Shown here in pieces: positions 1 through 9,559 of a stretch of DNA of 64,000 bases (positions are counted from its first letter, which is position 1; each line of letters starts with the position of its first letter). This DNA comes from Plotosus lineatus (taxonomy: Eukaryota > Chordata > Actinopteri > Siluriformes > Plotosidae), in NCBI GenBank assembly GCA_024760905.1, contig CM045735.1, positions 26,747,249 to 26,811,248 on the forward strand. The letters run 5' to 3'. The position numbers and the translations under genes were made by a program. The notes below the pieces were generated by a model. It saw only the letters and a list, made by a program, of their open reading frames with translations. It did no database searches and was not told where the DNA came from.

Positions 1-31
<31 letters not shown>

Positions 32-63
32 TACATATATACACATACACACACACACACACA
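1..63. repeat. (AT)n / (CA)n microsatellite
   Basis: Alternating AT tract followed by ATAC and AC units, running directly into the terminal repeat of the Tigger-type element that starts at 64. Confidence 0.95.
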
Positions 64-654
64 CAGGTACATCGACTTACGAGTGTCCCTAATCACGAAT
101 TTTCTATGATAGGAATTTCGATCCCACCAAAAATCTGCCCCATCCAACCAGCAAATGTTCGACTTACGAGCGCTGCTGGGGAAACGGCTTTTCCGGATTG
201 ATTAGCCTTGTATTCTTCTGTGTGTATTCCTCCGCACTCCGACAACACCTTGTGCGGTCCCTCTCAATTATTTTCTGTTATGCCCCCTATAGAAAGAAGA
301 AGAAAAAAAAAAAAAAAAAAAAAAAAAAAACATTTTATGCCCAGCGCCCCACGCAGTCTTGACTGCACTTCATATCGTTTGCTCGGTGCTTTTTCCCCTA
401 CACCACAGAAAACACAGTGAGAGCACCACTGCCACCTAGTGTAGAGGATCACAATTATAAAACTGGTTTAGCAGTATTTAAAAAAAGCATGTTCCCGAGG
501 GTCATACGTGCCAATTAGTCTCATATTCTTCCGCATGTATTCCTCTGCGCTGGCATTAGTTGCATGCATGTGCACAAAGGTTTTTCTTTTCTATGGTTCG
601 GATTTTGTGACTTTTTTAGTCTTAATTTTTACTGTGCATGTCCCAGTGTTTCTA

Positions 655-985
655 AGATGGGTCACAAGAAAGTGGCTGATGTATTCAAGAGGAGAAAATC
701 GATTTCTCTTTAAACGGAGCTTGAAATCATAGCTAAACATGAAAAAGCAATCCGCGTGGTCAATCTGTGTAAGAAGTATGGTAAGAATGCATCGACCATT
801 TGTACAATTCTAAAACAGAAGACCATGTTGTAGAGTGTTAAACCAGCAAAGGAGGTTACTATTTTATCTGAGAAAAGATCAGGACTCAATGATGAGATGG
901 AGAGGCTTCTCGTATTGTGCATCAAGTCGAAAGAGATCAATGGCGATGAGAGTGCAGGCAAGCAGCAGAAGACAAGTGATCAAAA
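655..985 (+). pseudogene. Tigger transposase N-terminus (CENP-B-like HTH), broken
   Basis: Reading from ATG at 657 gives MGHKKVADVFKRRKSISL, then a stop, then TELEIIAKHEKAIRVVNL with CKKYGKNASTICTILKQK further on. This is the psq-type helix-turn-helix pattern of pogo/Tigger transposases, where KRKSISLETKLEII is the usual form. A stop (TAA at about 711) and another near 831 break the frame. The DDE catalytic part is absent. Inference: a dead transposase fragment; the family call rests on the HTH alone. Confidence 0.65.
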
Positions 986-1286
986 TTAGTGAAGTGAAAT
1001 CAAACAGTTAAAAAAAATCCAAAAAATTAAATAAATAAATAAATAAAGTTTAAAAAAAAAAAAGTAGTTTAAGTTAATGTTAAGTGCTATTCTTAAGTTC
1101 CAACACAATTCCTGTATTGTTTATTGATTTATTGCTTATTCTTGTTTTATTATTATTTATTGTTAATTACAGTATTATTGATGTTAGTGTACATGTGCTA
1201 TTATTGCAAAATGTGTATTGTTACATGTTTATCTTAAATATATTACATCAAAAATACATGTTTGTGTCAGGTTATATGAGTTTGGG

Positions 1287-1635
1287 CACTGGAGGGGTGG
1301 CCTAGTGGTATAGGGCGCTGGATCGCTGATCCAAAGGTTGGGGGTTCAAGTTCCACTATCCACAGGGTTGTCACTGTTCCCCCCAGTGCAGCTAACTGGG
1401 TTATCAAAGGCGGGCCATGTCGCTTACTGTCTATGGTGAGAGGCATTTAAAAAGAACCATTGCTGACTTTCGTAAAGAGTAGGCTGTTACGCCGTCAGCA
1501 TGTTTCTGTCCCTTGCTAAAGGGTTGTGTCAGAAAGGACATCCGACATAAAAACCTATGCCAAATTAAATGTGCGATCAGATGACTCGCTGTGGTGACCC
1601 CTGAAAAAGGGAAAAGCCGAAAGGAAAAGAAGAAG
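1287..1635 (+). mobile_element. SINE-1, tRNA-headed, LINE-B-type tail
   Basis: A tRNA-like head carries an A-box (TGGCCTAGTGGTA) and B-box (GGTTCAAGTTC), followed by a body and a tail reading GTGGTGACCCCTGAAAAAGG then GCCGAAAGGAAAAGAAGAAG. The tail matches the 3' end of LINE-B. The target duplication ATATGAGTTTGGG is exact at 1274-1286 and 1636-1648. It inserted into the Tigger family B element. The tRNA head acts as an internal Pol III promoter in such elements; it is not a functional tRNA. Confidence 0.9.
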
Positions 1636-1775
1636 ATATGAGTTTGGGAGGGGGTTGGAACGGATTAATTGGTTTTCTCTTGTTTACGATGGGAATTTTT
1701 GTTTCATCTAACAAAAGATTCCACTTACGAGCTTGCCCTTGGAACGGAATAATTTCGTAAGTCGAGGTACCACTG

Positions 1776-1941
1776 TATATAATATTTCATATACTAAATA
1801 TATATAATATAATATATGATTATAATGACGTAGAAAAATATTTTTTTATTTTTCCATATAGTTTTTGAAAACCGACATATAATTGAGAACGACTTAAGTC
1901 GAAGTATACCCAAGATAAATTCTCTGAAAAAGTCAAAAAAA
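1776..1941. other. AT-rich spacer, nothing recognised
   Basis: TA-rich sequence and poly-T without a supported gene or repeat family. Confidence 0.5.
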
Positions 1942-2022
1942 ATATTTGTGGCTTCAGTGTTTTCTTTAATGTGGAAAACATGTCCAAATGGCTCTTTGAA
2001 AGGCAAAGGTTGCCGATGCCTG
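1942..2022 (-). mobile_element. hAT terminal fragment
   Basis: Matches the last 80 bases of the hAT copy at 15884-17120 (GTGGCTTCAGTGTTTTCTTT through GGCAAAGGTTGCCG..CCTG). Both are followed by the same Tigger sequence beginning AACTAGAAGTA. Only one end is present. Confidence 0.6.
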
Positions 2023-2426
2023 AACTAGAAGTATCCAGAATACTAAGGCAGGTTCCATTCTTATGATGACCTTGTTTCATACAACATTCACCTTCTTAGC
2101 ACTTCTGCAGCAAAATGTTTTCCTTCCTTAATCATATCAAGCAGCTCATACTTTTTTCTGGTGCTTCGGCGCCTTACCAGAAGCCTGAGGTGGTGGGCAG
2201 CGTTTAGGTGGCATGATGGAGCTTAACAGTAATTAAAAATACACACACTTAAAAAGCACAGGCACAAAGTGTGCGTGAATGAGGAAAAGGGGATGTTACA
2301 TTATCTCAACCAAGCAGCAGGAAGGAGGACAGCCATTGGCTGAATTTGAATCACGTGACAGTTGCTCAGCAATCCGCGAATATGCAAACCGTGAGTGCAA
2401 AACCATGAATAGTCAAGGGCCTACTG
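2023..2426 (-). mobile_element. Tigger family A, 5' end fragment (copy A1)
   Basis: On the minus strand it starts CAGTAGGCCCTTGAC at 2426, next to TA, and runs through the family sequence to a transposase start (MPPK, ATG at about 2213, with a KHQKKV motif), then about 190 bases more before meeting the hAT end. The same order is seen in copy A3 at 17121-17588. The transposase frame breaks early. Confidence 0.75.
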
Positions 2427-2445
2427 TATATAATTATTGGTCATA

Positions 2446-2992
2446 CAGTAGGCCCTTGATATTCGTGGGGGTTCGGTTTGCGGGTCCTCCCGCGAATCGA
2501 GATAAGTTCTCTACCCGTAAGTAAAACGCCATGTATGACGTCACATGCGCGAATGAGCAACTGTAAGTAAAATACTATGTATCTATTACATGCACTAAAA
2601 TATGCTTCTGAAACACATTCTATAGACAGTCTTACTCATTAATTCAGTATTAATTTAGTAAAATGTAGTAATGATGAAGAAAAACTTTTCGATTTTTACT
2701 ATTATATTTGTTGATGCTAAAATATAAACATTATACAGCATATGCATAAAACACCTTACAGTGCATTCTCTTTATAAACATACAGCACTCTAGTTTTTAA
2801 AAATGCCCACTAGAGGAACGTACTGTATTGCATTAGGCATGACACAACTGAATTCAGGTATTAACTGCATTAAGTCAGAGCAGCTCTTCCACGCCCCCCC
2901 CCCAACCAGAGCGTTTACAAAACAGAATTTTAGAGTGATAGAGTAAGAGGCGTTACAAACCAAAGAAGCAGTGATGTTGATGTGAGTTGATC
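2446..2992 (-). mobile_element. Tigger family A, 3' end fragment (copy A2)
   Basis: Begins CAGTAGGCCCTTGATATTCG after TA and matches the 3' part of copy A4 (54500-54973) in reverse complement, including the CAGAATTTTAGAGTGA and GTTACAAACCAAAGAAGC segments. The match stops at about 2992, where a Tc1 transposase sequence takes over. Either a Tc1 fragment joined here or the rest was deleted. Confidence 0.75.
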
Positions 2993-3690
2993 CGTTCATC
3001 TTTAATGCTCTGACCGAGGGAAGGAGGTTTTTACCCAAAATGTCACAATACATGGCCCCATTTATATGGCCATTGATATGGTGCAGTCTTCCTGTCCCTT
3101 TTGCAGAAAAGCATCCCCAAAGGATGTGACCACCCCCATGCTTCACAGTAGGTATGGCAACTCAGCATTCTTCTTCCTCCAAACATGGCGAGCACTGTTT
3201 AAACCAAAAAGTTCAATTTTGGTTTCATCTGACCACATCACATTCTCCCAATCCTCCTCTGGATCGTCCAGATTGTCTTTAGCATATTTCAGACGGGCCT
3301 TTACATGTTTTTTGTTTAGTAGAGGAACCTTTTGGGCAATGCAGGATTTCATCTCATGACGATGTAGTGTGTTAGTCATTGTCATCTTTGTGACGGTGGT
3401 TCCTGTCGTCTTCAAATCATTGACCAGTTCCTGCTATGTAGTTCTGGGCTGATTACTCACTGTTCTCAGGATCCATTGAACCCCAGGAGGTGAGATCTTG
3501 CATGGAGCGCCACTCCTAGGGAGGTTGTCAGTGGTGTTATACTTCTTCCATTTTCTAATAATGTTTCCAACTGTTGATCTTTTCTCACAAAGTTGTTTAC
3601 CAATTGCAATTTGACTCATTCCAGCTTTGTGCAGTTGTACAATTTTATCTCTGGTGTCTTTGGGAAGCTCTCTGGTCTTGGTCATGGTGA
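2993..3690 (-). pseudogene. Tc1 transposase, broken and truncated
   Basis: Starts near ATG 3685 ([18 protein letters not shown]) with a paired HTH region ([13 protein letters not shown], later PRSGAPCK). It continues in another frame with VMWSDETKIELFG, the first catalytic Asp of the DD34E triad, and RHVWRKK, then [18 protein letters not shown]. The second Asp and the Glu are missing because the element ends at about 2993. At least two frame changes (around 3415-3435 and near 3145) rule out activity. Confidence 0.85.
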
Positions 3691-4035
3691 AGACTGCAGT
3701 CTGACAGTTTGAAGGTGTGTGCAAGTTTGAAGGTGTCTCTTATGTATTGTTTGAAGGTGTCTCTTATGCATCTAATCAGTTCAAACAGGTGTCATTCATA
3801 CTGTTAACGAGTGGGGGCCAAAATAATGTTTGTTTTCAATCTGCCCAATACTTATTGGCCTCCCATTTTCACAAATAAATTGTTTAAAAATCATACAATG
3901 CGATTGCCTGGATTTTTTTTACATTCTGTCTCTCAAGCTTGATGTGTACCTATGATTAAAATTACAAACCTCTCTTATCTTTTTAAATGGGCGAACTTGC
4001 ACATTTTTACGTTGCCCAATACTTATTGGCCCCAC

Positions 4036-4038
<3 letters not shown>
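2993..4038 (-). mobile_element. Tc1-like transposon with IR/DR end, 3' truncated
   Basis: The minus-strand 5' end reads CAGTGGGGCCAATAAGTATT at 4038. A second copy of the GGCCAATAAGTATTGGGCA motif lies at about 3845-3865, an IR/DR arrangement like that of Sleeping Beauty-type elements. Transposase remnants follow, and the element is cut at about 2993 inside the catalytic region. Neighbour: Tigger copy A2. Confidence 0.85.
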
Positions 4039-4083
<45 letters not shown>

Positions 4084-4260
4084 AAAGCAAACTTTGCCAC
4101 CAAGGCGACTTGTAGACATTCTTGGGACAACATGGTCGACCATCACAATCACACTTTTTTTTTACCCAGAGAGACTACTTTCTCCTGAATGAAGATTGGG
4201 TTTGAGAGCCTCTGAGCTTGTTTGAGAGAAGGTTCTGTTAATTTTATTTCTAGGGTAAAC
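4039..4260. other. Microsatellite plus unassigned sequence
   Basis: (GT)n then (AT)n to about 4080, followed by about 180 bases with no recognised match. Confidence 0.5.
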
Positions 4261-4261
4261 C

Positions 4262-4400
4262 ACTGGTGTAATCATCATCTCAACCAATCAGCAGGAGGGA
4301 GGACAGCCATTCGCTGAATTTGAATCACGTGACAGTTACTCGGCAATCCGCAAATATGTGGGGGCACGAGTGCAAAACCGCGAATGGTCAAGGGCCATTA
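4262..4400 (-). mobile_element. Tigger family A terminal fragment
   Basis: Shares CTCAACCAATCAGCAGGA, GAATTTGAATCACGTGACAG and CGCGAATGGTCAAGGGCC with copies A1 and A3. About 140 bp of one end only. Confidence 0.7.
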
Positions 4401-4410
4401 TATGTATATA

Positions 4411-5519
4411 CTAGTCCTTCTCAAAAAATTAGCATATTGTGATAAAGTTCATTATTTTCTGTAATGTACCGATAAAAATTAAACTTTCATATATTTTAGA
4501 TTCATTGCATACCAACTGAAATATTTCAGGTCTTTTATTGTTTTAATACTGATGATTTTGGCATACAGCTCATGAAAACCCAAAATTCCTCTCTCAAAAA
4601 ATTAGCATATCATGAAAAGGTACTCTAAATGAGCTATTAACCTAATCATCTGAATCAACGAATTAACTCTAAACACCTGCCAAAAATTCCTGAGGCTTTT
4701 AAAAACTCCCAGCCTGGTTCATTACTCAAAACTGCAATCATGGGTAAGACTGCCGACCTCACTGCTGTCCAGAAGGCCATCATTGACACCCTCAAGCAAG
4801 AGGGTAAGACACAGAAGGAAATCCCGCTGCTGGTCCACTGTGTTTTATCAAGGGCAGGGTCAATGCAGCTAGCTATCAGGAGATTTTGGAGCACTTCATG
4901 CTTCCATCTGCTGAAAATGGAGACGAAGATTTCATTTTTCAGCACGACCTGGCACCTGCTCACAGTGCCAAAACCACTGATAAATGGTTTACTGACCATG
5001 GTATTATTGTACTGTGCTCAATTGGTCTGCCAACTCTCCTGACCTGAACCCCATAGAGAATCTGTGGGATATTGTGAAGAGAAAGTTGACAGGCACCAGA
5101 CCCAACACTGTGGATGAGCTTAAGGCCGCTATCGAAGCATCCTGGGCCTCCATAACACCTCAGCAGTGCCACAGGCTGATTGCCTCCATGCCACGCCACA
5201 TTGAAGCAGTCATTTCTGCAAAAGGATTCCCGACCAAGTATTGAGTGCATAACTGAACATAATTATTTGAAGGTTGACTTTTTTTGTATTAAAAACACTT
5301 TTATTATTGGTCGGATGAAATATGCTAATTTTTTGAGATAGGGATTTTTGGTTTTCATGAGCTGTATGCCAAAATTATCAGTATTAAACCAATAAAAGAC
5401 CTGAAATGTTTCAGTTGGGGTGCAATGACTCTAAAATATATGAAAGTTTAATTTTTATCAGTACATTACAGAAAATAATGAACTTTATCACAATATGCTA
5501 TTTTTTTGAGAAGGACGAG
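4411..5519 (+). mobile_element. Tc1-like transposon, internal deletion derivative
   Basis: Terminal repeats of about 190 bp start CTAGTCCTTCTCAAAAAATT and end inverted at 5519, with TA on both sides (4409-4410, 5520-5521). It matches the full-length relative at 55367-56921 throughout, but roughly 450 bp of the transposase centre is absent at about 4824, where GGAAAT jumps to CCCGCTGCTGG. The remaining transposase has its ATG at 4740 (MGKTADLTAVQKAIIDTL) and its C-terminal end (SPDLNPIENLWDI, ending FPTKY at 5244) in different frames. Confidence 0.92.
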
Positions 5520-5521
5520 TA

Positions 5522-5550
5522 CACATACGAATACACACGAACACATACAC

Positions 5551-5623
<73 letters not shown>

Positions 5624-5643
5624 ATGGATGGATGGATGGATGG
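5522..5643. repeat. (CA)n and (GGAT)n microsatellites
   Basis: About 95 bases of CA-type repeat followed by five GGAT units. Confidence 0.95.
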
Positions 5644-5743
5644 TGGCGAGTTGGCTATAGAGCTGCTTTTCAGATTTTATAATGATATACTGTAATCAGT
5701 GTCTATAAATTGCATAGTTTACGTGTGTGTTATGCATTCTTAC

Positions 5744-5844
5744 CAACAGTAGTCGAGTAGATACTGCGGAAGCAATGGGATGTAAACATGTTGCCAGTAC
5801 ATAGGATATAAAGTTGCTGCTGCGCCATGGACACAAGCTGTTAG
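5744..5844 (-). CDS. dennd1a: DENND1-like gene, exon encoding cDENN segment (exon 9 in family order)
   Basis: Minus-strand exon of 101 bp between acceptor CCCTTTCATTTAG and donor GTAAGAATG. It encodes [20 protein letters not shown] and [13 protein letters not shown], then two bases of a split codon. DENND1 proteins have [20 protein letters not shown] at this place and continue LDYCC across the same kind of split codon. DENND1 proteins are exchange factors for Rab35 on clathrin-coated and early endosomal membranes; this stretch lies in the cDENN domain that forms the Rab-binding surface. The next exon (CAPMPYLIG...) is not in the window, so the gene runs past position 1. Paralogue choice is inference; DENND1A fits slightly better than 1B or 1C. 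Confidence 0.9.
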
Positions 5845-5969
5845 CTAAATGAAAGGGGAAAAAAGAAGACATTTTTATCTTCAACAGAAGAAACCAGTAG
5901 TTAATTCTGTAGACACAGCTAGGTCTAGCAAACCGTTATATATCTCATATACATACACACACACACATA

Positions 5970-6425
5970 CAGGGATCTCTATTGGGACCTAGATCCCCAC
6001 GCGACCACCGAATTCCTCAAAGTAGGATCAACCCCCCCAACTGACATATACGTATATGTATGTGTGTATATAATATCAATAAATACATATTCAATTCCAT
6101 AAATGTTTATATAAATATTATAACAATTAAACATTCAAAAATAATGCATATAATGTAAATAACAAATACACACACATCCAGACACACTCAGATGTGCATC
6201 TCACAAAAATGTAAGTAGTTTTGATGGGAGGTTTTGGGTTGTTTTTTTGTTTCTTTGGGAGTTTTTTTGCACAATTGGCCTTGTTTTTGTGGCATTTTCC
6301 TTAAATTTTCCACCTATTCTTCCTTAATTTCCTTATTTTTTAATTCGATGAATATTAAAAACAAAAAAAAACCATGATGTACTTAAGCTGCATGAATTGC
6401 AGGGCGAAGTAGCGCGAGATCCCTG
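5970..6425. mobile_element. MITE family F, copy 1
   Basis: Starts CAGGGATCTC after TA and ends GAGATCCCTG. It shares with copies at 29088-29538 and 43407-43899 the TGACATATACGTATATGT-type segment, the ATCAATAAATACATATT block and the T-rich end. Non-coding. Confidence 0.8.
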
Positions 6426-6467
6426 AATGTGTGTATTTATATGTGATATATATATGTATATATATAT

Positions 6468-6639
6468 CGCAAGTGACGTATGGTGCTTGTGAGACAGTGC
6501 GACTTATACAAACTTCCGATCTTTCAAGTGAGCAAGTGCGCGTTGAATACTTAAGTATTCAACCTTCATTTGCTCACTTGAAAGATAGAACGTCCGGATA
6601 AGCCACGCTTTGTCTCACAAGCACCCTACATCACTTGCG
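6468..6639. repeat. Long near-perfect palindrome (foldback)
   Basis: Two arms of about 85 bp meet at the exact 22-bp palindrome GTTGAATACTTAAGTATTCA+AC (6542-6563). The arms share CGCAAGTGA, GGTGCTTGTGAGACA and ATCTTTCAAGTGAGCAA, with scattered mismatches. Related sequence appears in Tigger family D near 49255-49330, so it is probably an inverted duplication of part of that family. Confidence 0.9.
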
Positions 6640-7081
6640 CCAAGCGCCTACTTTCAGTGGAGCATCTCACACACATTTAATATTATATATAATAGGAGAG
6701 TGCTCAATACTTTTTGGTAGAGCAAATAACAAATATATATATATATATATATATATGTTCAAGATTTTTAATCACTATTTGTGTTTTTTTACACACAGGA
6801 ATGCTTGTGCGGTCGTTCCAAGAGTCAAGTTACAAAACCGAAAGGAAGGCTTAAATCAACAAAAACACAAACTGCAATAAATAAATGCATAAAAATTTTA
6901 ATTATATAATTATATTTATATTGCACTATGCCCATTATTTTGTTTGGGGGAAAAAATCAACAATTCTCTGGTTAAAACAAAATGGCCGCAATCTCAAAGT
7001 TAGATGTTCCATGTTCTCAGAGCAATGTTTGGAGATAATCTACAGCCAGTACACCAGGTTTATTTAACGAGATCCGCCGTT
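6640..7081. other. Non-genic AT-rich stretch
   Basis: Continues family-D-like sequence for about 50 bases (GCGCCTACTTTCAGTG), includes an (AT)n at 6732-6756, then unassigned sequence. No splice-flanked reading frame was seen. Confidence 0.5.
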
Positions 7082-7620
7082 CTTCCGCCGCGGGCCTTGT
7101 TGCTATCTGCTGCACTCCGGCTCTCCCTGAAGGCTGTTTAGCCGGTCGGTGTAATCACCTCATCGGGTGTACGCTCCTCGAGCCATGTTTCACAGAAACA
7201 CGGCATGGAGCAGTACTGCAGATCCCTCTGCGTTGCAATCCAAGCATGATGCTCGTCCATTTTGTTTCGCAGAGACTGAACATTTTCAAGCAGTATGACC
7301 AGGAGTGTTAACCTTTCACTGCTAACCAAGCACCGAAGTCATCGTTCATCTCCTCCCCACCTGCCGCGTCTCCGCCTGGGCTTATTGTTATCCGGGGTGT
7401 GGCTAGCATTGAGCTGCCGTAGCATATTAGCTCAGGACAGGAGTTGAGCATGCTCAGATCTAAATGTCCGAAAGGACTGCACTATCATAGCTGTACTAGC
7501 GTCGCCCAGTCATAGATGAGCATAGTGCAATACATGAACAAACAAAACAACTTACACGACAACAAATCAAAACAAACAAAGAAACAACATGACTCTGAGA
7601 GCTCTGCGACATCACCCTCA
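7082..7620 (-). pseudogene. Rex1/CR1-like LINE, 5' end with start of endonuclease domain
   Basis: On the minus strand about 7140-7330 reads LENVQSLRNKMDEHHAWIA, then CFCETWLEE and TPDEVI. NVQSLRNKMDEL...CFTETWL is the first block of the AP-like endonuclease in CR1/Rex1-type LINEs. Upstream (7330-7620) is GC-rich then A-rich sequence resembling a 5' UTR. Nothing of the rest of the endonuclease or the reverse transcriptase follows. Confidence 0.65.
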
Positions 7621-7654
7621 AGTAAGCACCAATTTTGTTTGTTTATGTATATAT

Positions 7655-8115
7655 ACAGGGCGCTTTAAAAATTTGAGTGGACGGGCGCTTATTAAAATGT
7701 TACCAGCGGAGTGGAACGGTAAGTGCTTATTACCATACAGGTGAAAAACATGAATAATAACAGAACAATAAAAGAGCTTTACTGGTATTTGTGTTATTCA
7801 TTTTTCGGTATCAACAAAAGTACTCACATGAAAGCTGAAAATAAACAGAAAACAGCATAATAATAATAAAAAAGAACCTCTTACTTTTCCCTCCAGGTGC
7901 TGTTCGTTTAAACATTTTCCCAGAAGTAAAATCGAGCCAATCAAGATGAATGTCAACTTTAGCACAAGGCACATTGAACCAATCAAAACGAATGTCAACT
8001 TTAGCACATGACCAGGAACGTCTTTAAATTTATGAAGTTAGTGAGCAGGAGAATCGGGTGAAAAATACTCAGGGGGGGTTGGAGCAGGGCGCTTACTATG
8101 TCGAATACAGTATAT
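7655..8115. repeat. Possible MITE with internal tandem repeat
   Basis: Flanked by CAGGGCGCTT (7659) and GCAGGGCGCTTAC...CAGTATA (about 8085-8114). Inside, a unit of about 45 bp with AATGTCAACTTTAGCACA occurs twice (7934-7971 and 7979-8009). The terminal repeats are weak, so the element call is tentative. Confidence 0.35.
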
Positions 8116-8179
8116 AATTCCAGTTTCATTTTGAAGCATATAGAGAAGACAACAAGATGAAGAGAAAAATTTCACTCAC

Positions 8180-8290
8180 AGTGCTCAGATTGCTGGAGCT
8201 GATTAGGAGTCTCCTTTCATACAGCATACTTGCATATAGATGCAACATGTTGTTTACCTCTACTGCTAGAAAATACTCTGACAGGTTTCG
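8180..8290 (-). CDS. dennd1a: DENND1-like gene, exon encoding cDENN segment (exon 8 in family order)
   Basis: Minus-strand exon of 111 bp (37 codons) between acceptor CTCCATTTTCAG and donor GTGAGTGAA. It encodes RNLSEYFLAVEVNNMLHLYA, then SMLYERRLLISSSNLST. The DENND1 family has RNLTEYFVAVDVNNMLHLYA and SMLYERR..I..SKLST here. Both ends are phase 0, as with the exon upstream. Substitutions (LAVEV, SSSN) are conservative, with no stop or frameshift. The intron to the upstream exon is only 147 bp and contains a (CA)n tract. Confidence 0.95.
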
Positions 8291-8367
8291 CTGAAAATGG
8301 AGAAAAAAATAAAGAATTAAAAATGACCAATAAAAATTTTCCAGTGGCCCTTTTGAATAAAAAATGG

Positions 8368-8375
<8 letters not shown>

Positions 8376-8405
<30 letters not shown>
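8376..8405. repeat. (GT)n microsatellite inside a 147-bp intron
   Basis: Pure GT tract on the plus strand (CA in the gene sense) lying between two DENND1 exons. Confidence 0.95.
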
Positions 8406-8406
<1 letters not shown>

Positions 8407-8437
8407 TGTAGTGAGCACAGTGTCTAAAATAACTCAC

Positions 8438-8491
8438 ATTTTCAGGAATACTTGGCAACTCCCTTGGATCAGGCACAGTGAAACATGCGTG
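8438..8491 (-). CDS. dennd1a: DENND1-like gene, exon encoding the PDxRELPSIPEN segment (exon 7 in family order)
   Basis: Minus-strand exon of 54 bp (18 codons) between acceptor CCCCGTTTTAG and donor GTGAGTTA. It encodes HACFTVPDPRELPSIPEN. DENND1A has HSYFTVPDTRELPSIPEN; DENND1B carries a different sequence (APDVTGLPTIPES), which favours DENND1A. It links the uDENN and cDENN regions. The upstream intron is about 12.5 kb and filled with transposons. Confidence 0.95.
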
Positions 8492-8763
8492 CTAAAACGG
8501 GGGGAAAGGGTTTTTTTGGCATTTACAATCCTTTAATCTACATGAACATATAAGTTTGACAGTAATTTTCAATAGATTTTTTTTACTACTCTATAGTTCA
8601 GAGGACTCCTTAACAGTCATTTAAACATTCATGTAAACTGAGTAAATATTTTGAAGAATTGCCATGCTATGGCTGCCAGCTCATAGGCTCTTTAAAGACC
8701 TTTTCAAAACAAATAAATACATAAATAAACAAAAATTTTTTTTGATTGATTGATTGATTAACT

Positions 8764-9142
8764 CTTTGGGGTTTTGCACCCGAGCCTAGCGGCTCATCAG
8801 GCCGGTGCTTATCCTCGGTTTCCGTAGCATGAAGGGTGAGGTGGCGGCGGATGATTTGCTGTGGCGACCCCTGAAGGGAGCAGCCGAAAGTAAAAGAAGA
8901 AAAAGAAGAAGAAGCAGCAATCAGGAGTTGAACTCCTCCTGGATGGGACGCTAGTCCATCGCAGATTACCTTCCCAGTATATTTTTACTGGTACCCATTT
9001 ATACTGCTGGGTGAACAGAGGCACACTTGTGGTTGAGACCTTGCCCAGGGGTCTTAGCACAGTGAGGGTCTCAGTGGGATTTGAACTCACAACCTCCCGA
9101 TCATGAGCCCAACACTCTAACCACTACACCACCAGCTCCACG
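8764..9142 (-). mobile_element. SINE-2, tRNA-headed, with a nested LINE-B tail
   Basis: The minus strand starts with a tRNA-like head (GTGGTGTAGTGGTTAGAGTG, then GGTTGTGAGTTCAAATCCCA) and matches the copy at 58108-58414 over its length. The plus strand at about 8834-8920 holds a LINE-B-type 3' tail (GCTGTGGCGACCCCTGAAGG...AAGAAGAAG) that the other copy lacks, so it was inserted later. Flanked on the left by (GATT)n. Confidence 0.8.
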
Positions 9143-9558
9143 GTATCCAACAAATAAATACTCCCCTTATTTAGGCATTTCTGTCACTTTTCAGACCTTA
9201 AGACATAACGTAACAATGGAAGTAAACCCAATAAAGTTTTAAATGATCATTTTATTTTTTGAAGGAGAGATTTTTCTCCAATAGCACAACATTTTTTTTT
9301 TTTTGATTGATTGATTGATTAACTCTAAGCCTAATATTTGCCCCATTCGCTACACAATTATCCAAATTAAATTGAAGTCCAAATTATCTCATGACCAGGT
9401 CTCATGAAGGTTCCCTCTTGGTAAGCAACTGTACACTGCCATGAAATGCAATGAAATGCCAGAGAAAACCCACAGCTTTTTACCTCAGAGGAATATCAGC
9501 TCATTTTCCTCTGTTCATTCCGGGGAATACCGAGGCATTTCCAGGACAGACAAGATAT
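9143..9558. other. Non-genic stretch
   Basis: No supported exon. A T-run plus GATTGATTGATTGATTAACT at 9288-9324 repeats the sequence at 8734-8763. Confidence 0.5.
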
Positions 9559-9559
9559 A

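Larger units (their letters stand above)
64..1775 (+). mobile_element. Tigger-like transposon (family B), decayed
   Basis: Terminal sequences are inverted copies: CGACTTACGAG near 70 and CTTACGAGCTTG...TTTCGTAAGTCGAGGTACCACTG ending at 1775, followed by TA. Between them lie an A-run (about 303-330), a transposase N-terminal remnant (655-985) and a SINE inserted at 1287-1635. About 1.36 kb remains once the SINE is removed, so this is a non-autonomous relic. The related copy at 44251-44952 shares the terminal CAGTGGTACCTC. Pogo/Tigger elements duplicate TA on insertion, which fits the right flank. Confidence 0.7.

Noticed and set aside
208..452. ORFs with poly-Lys / poly-Phe near 300
   Set aside because: They result from the A-run in the Tigger B element.
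1289..1350. tRNA gene prediction on SINE heads (also 46000-46065, 42290-42350, 58360-58410)
   Set aside because: Only A- and B-box-like parts are present; the acceptor stem does not close, and the head continues into a SINE body with target duplications.
5525..5622. Regular short repeats as a possible CRISPR array
   Set aside because: They are simple (CA)n tracts without spacers, in an animal genome.
1..5700. Next DENND1 exon (CAPMPYLIG segment)
   Set aside because: I looked for it on the minus strand and found only transposon and spacer sequence; it probably lies beyond position 1.
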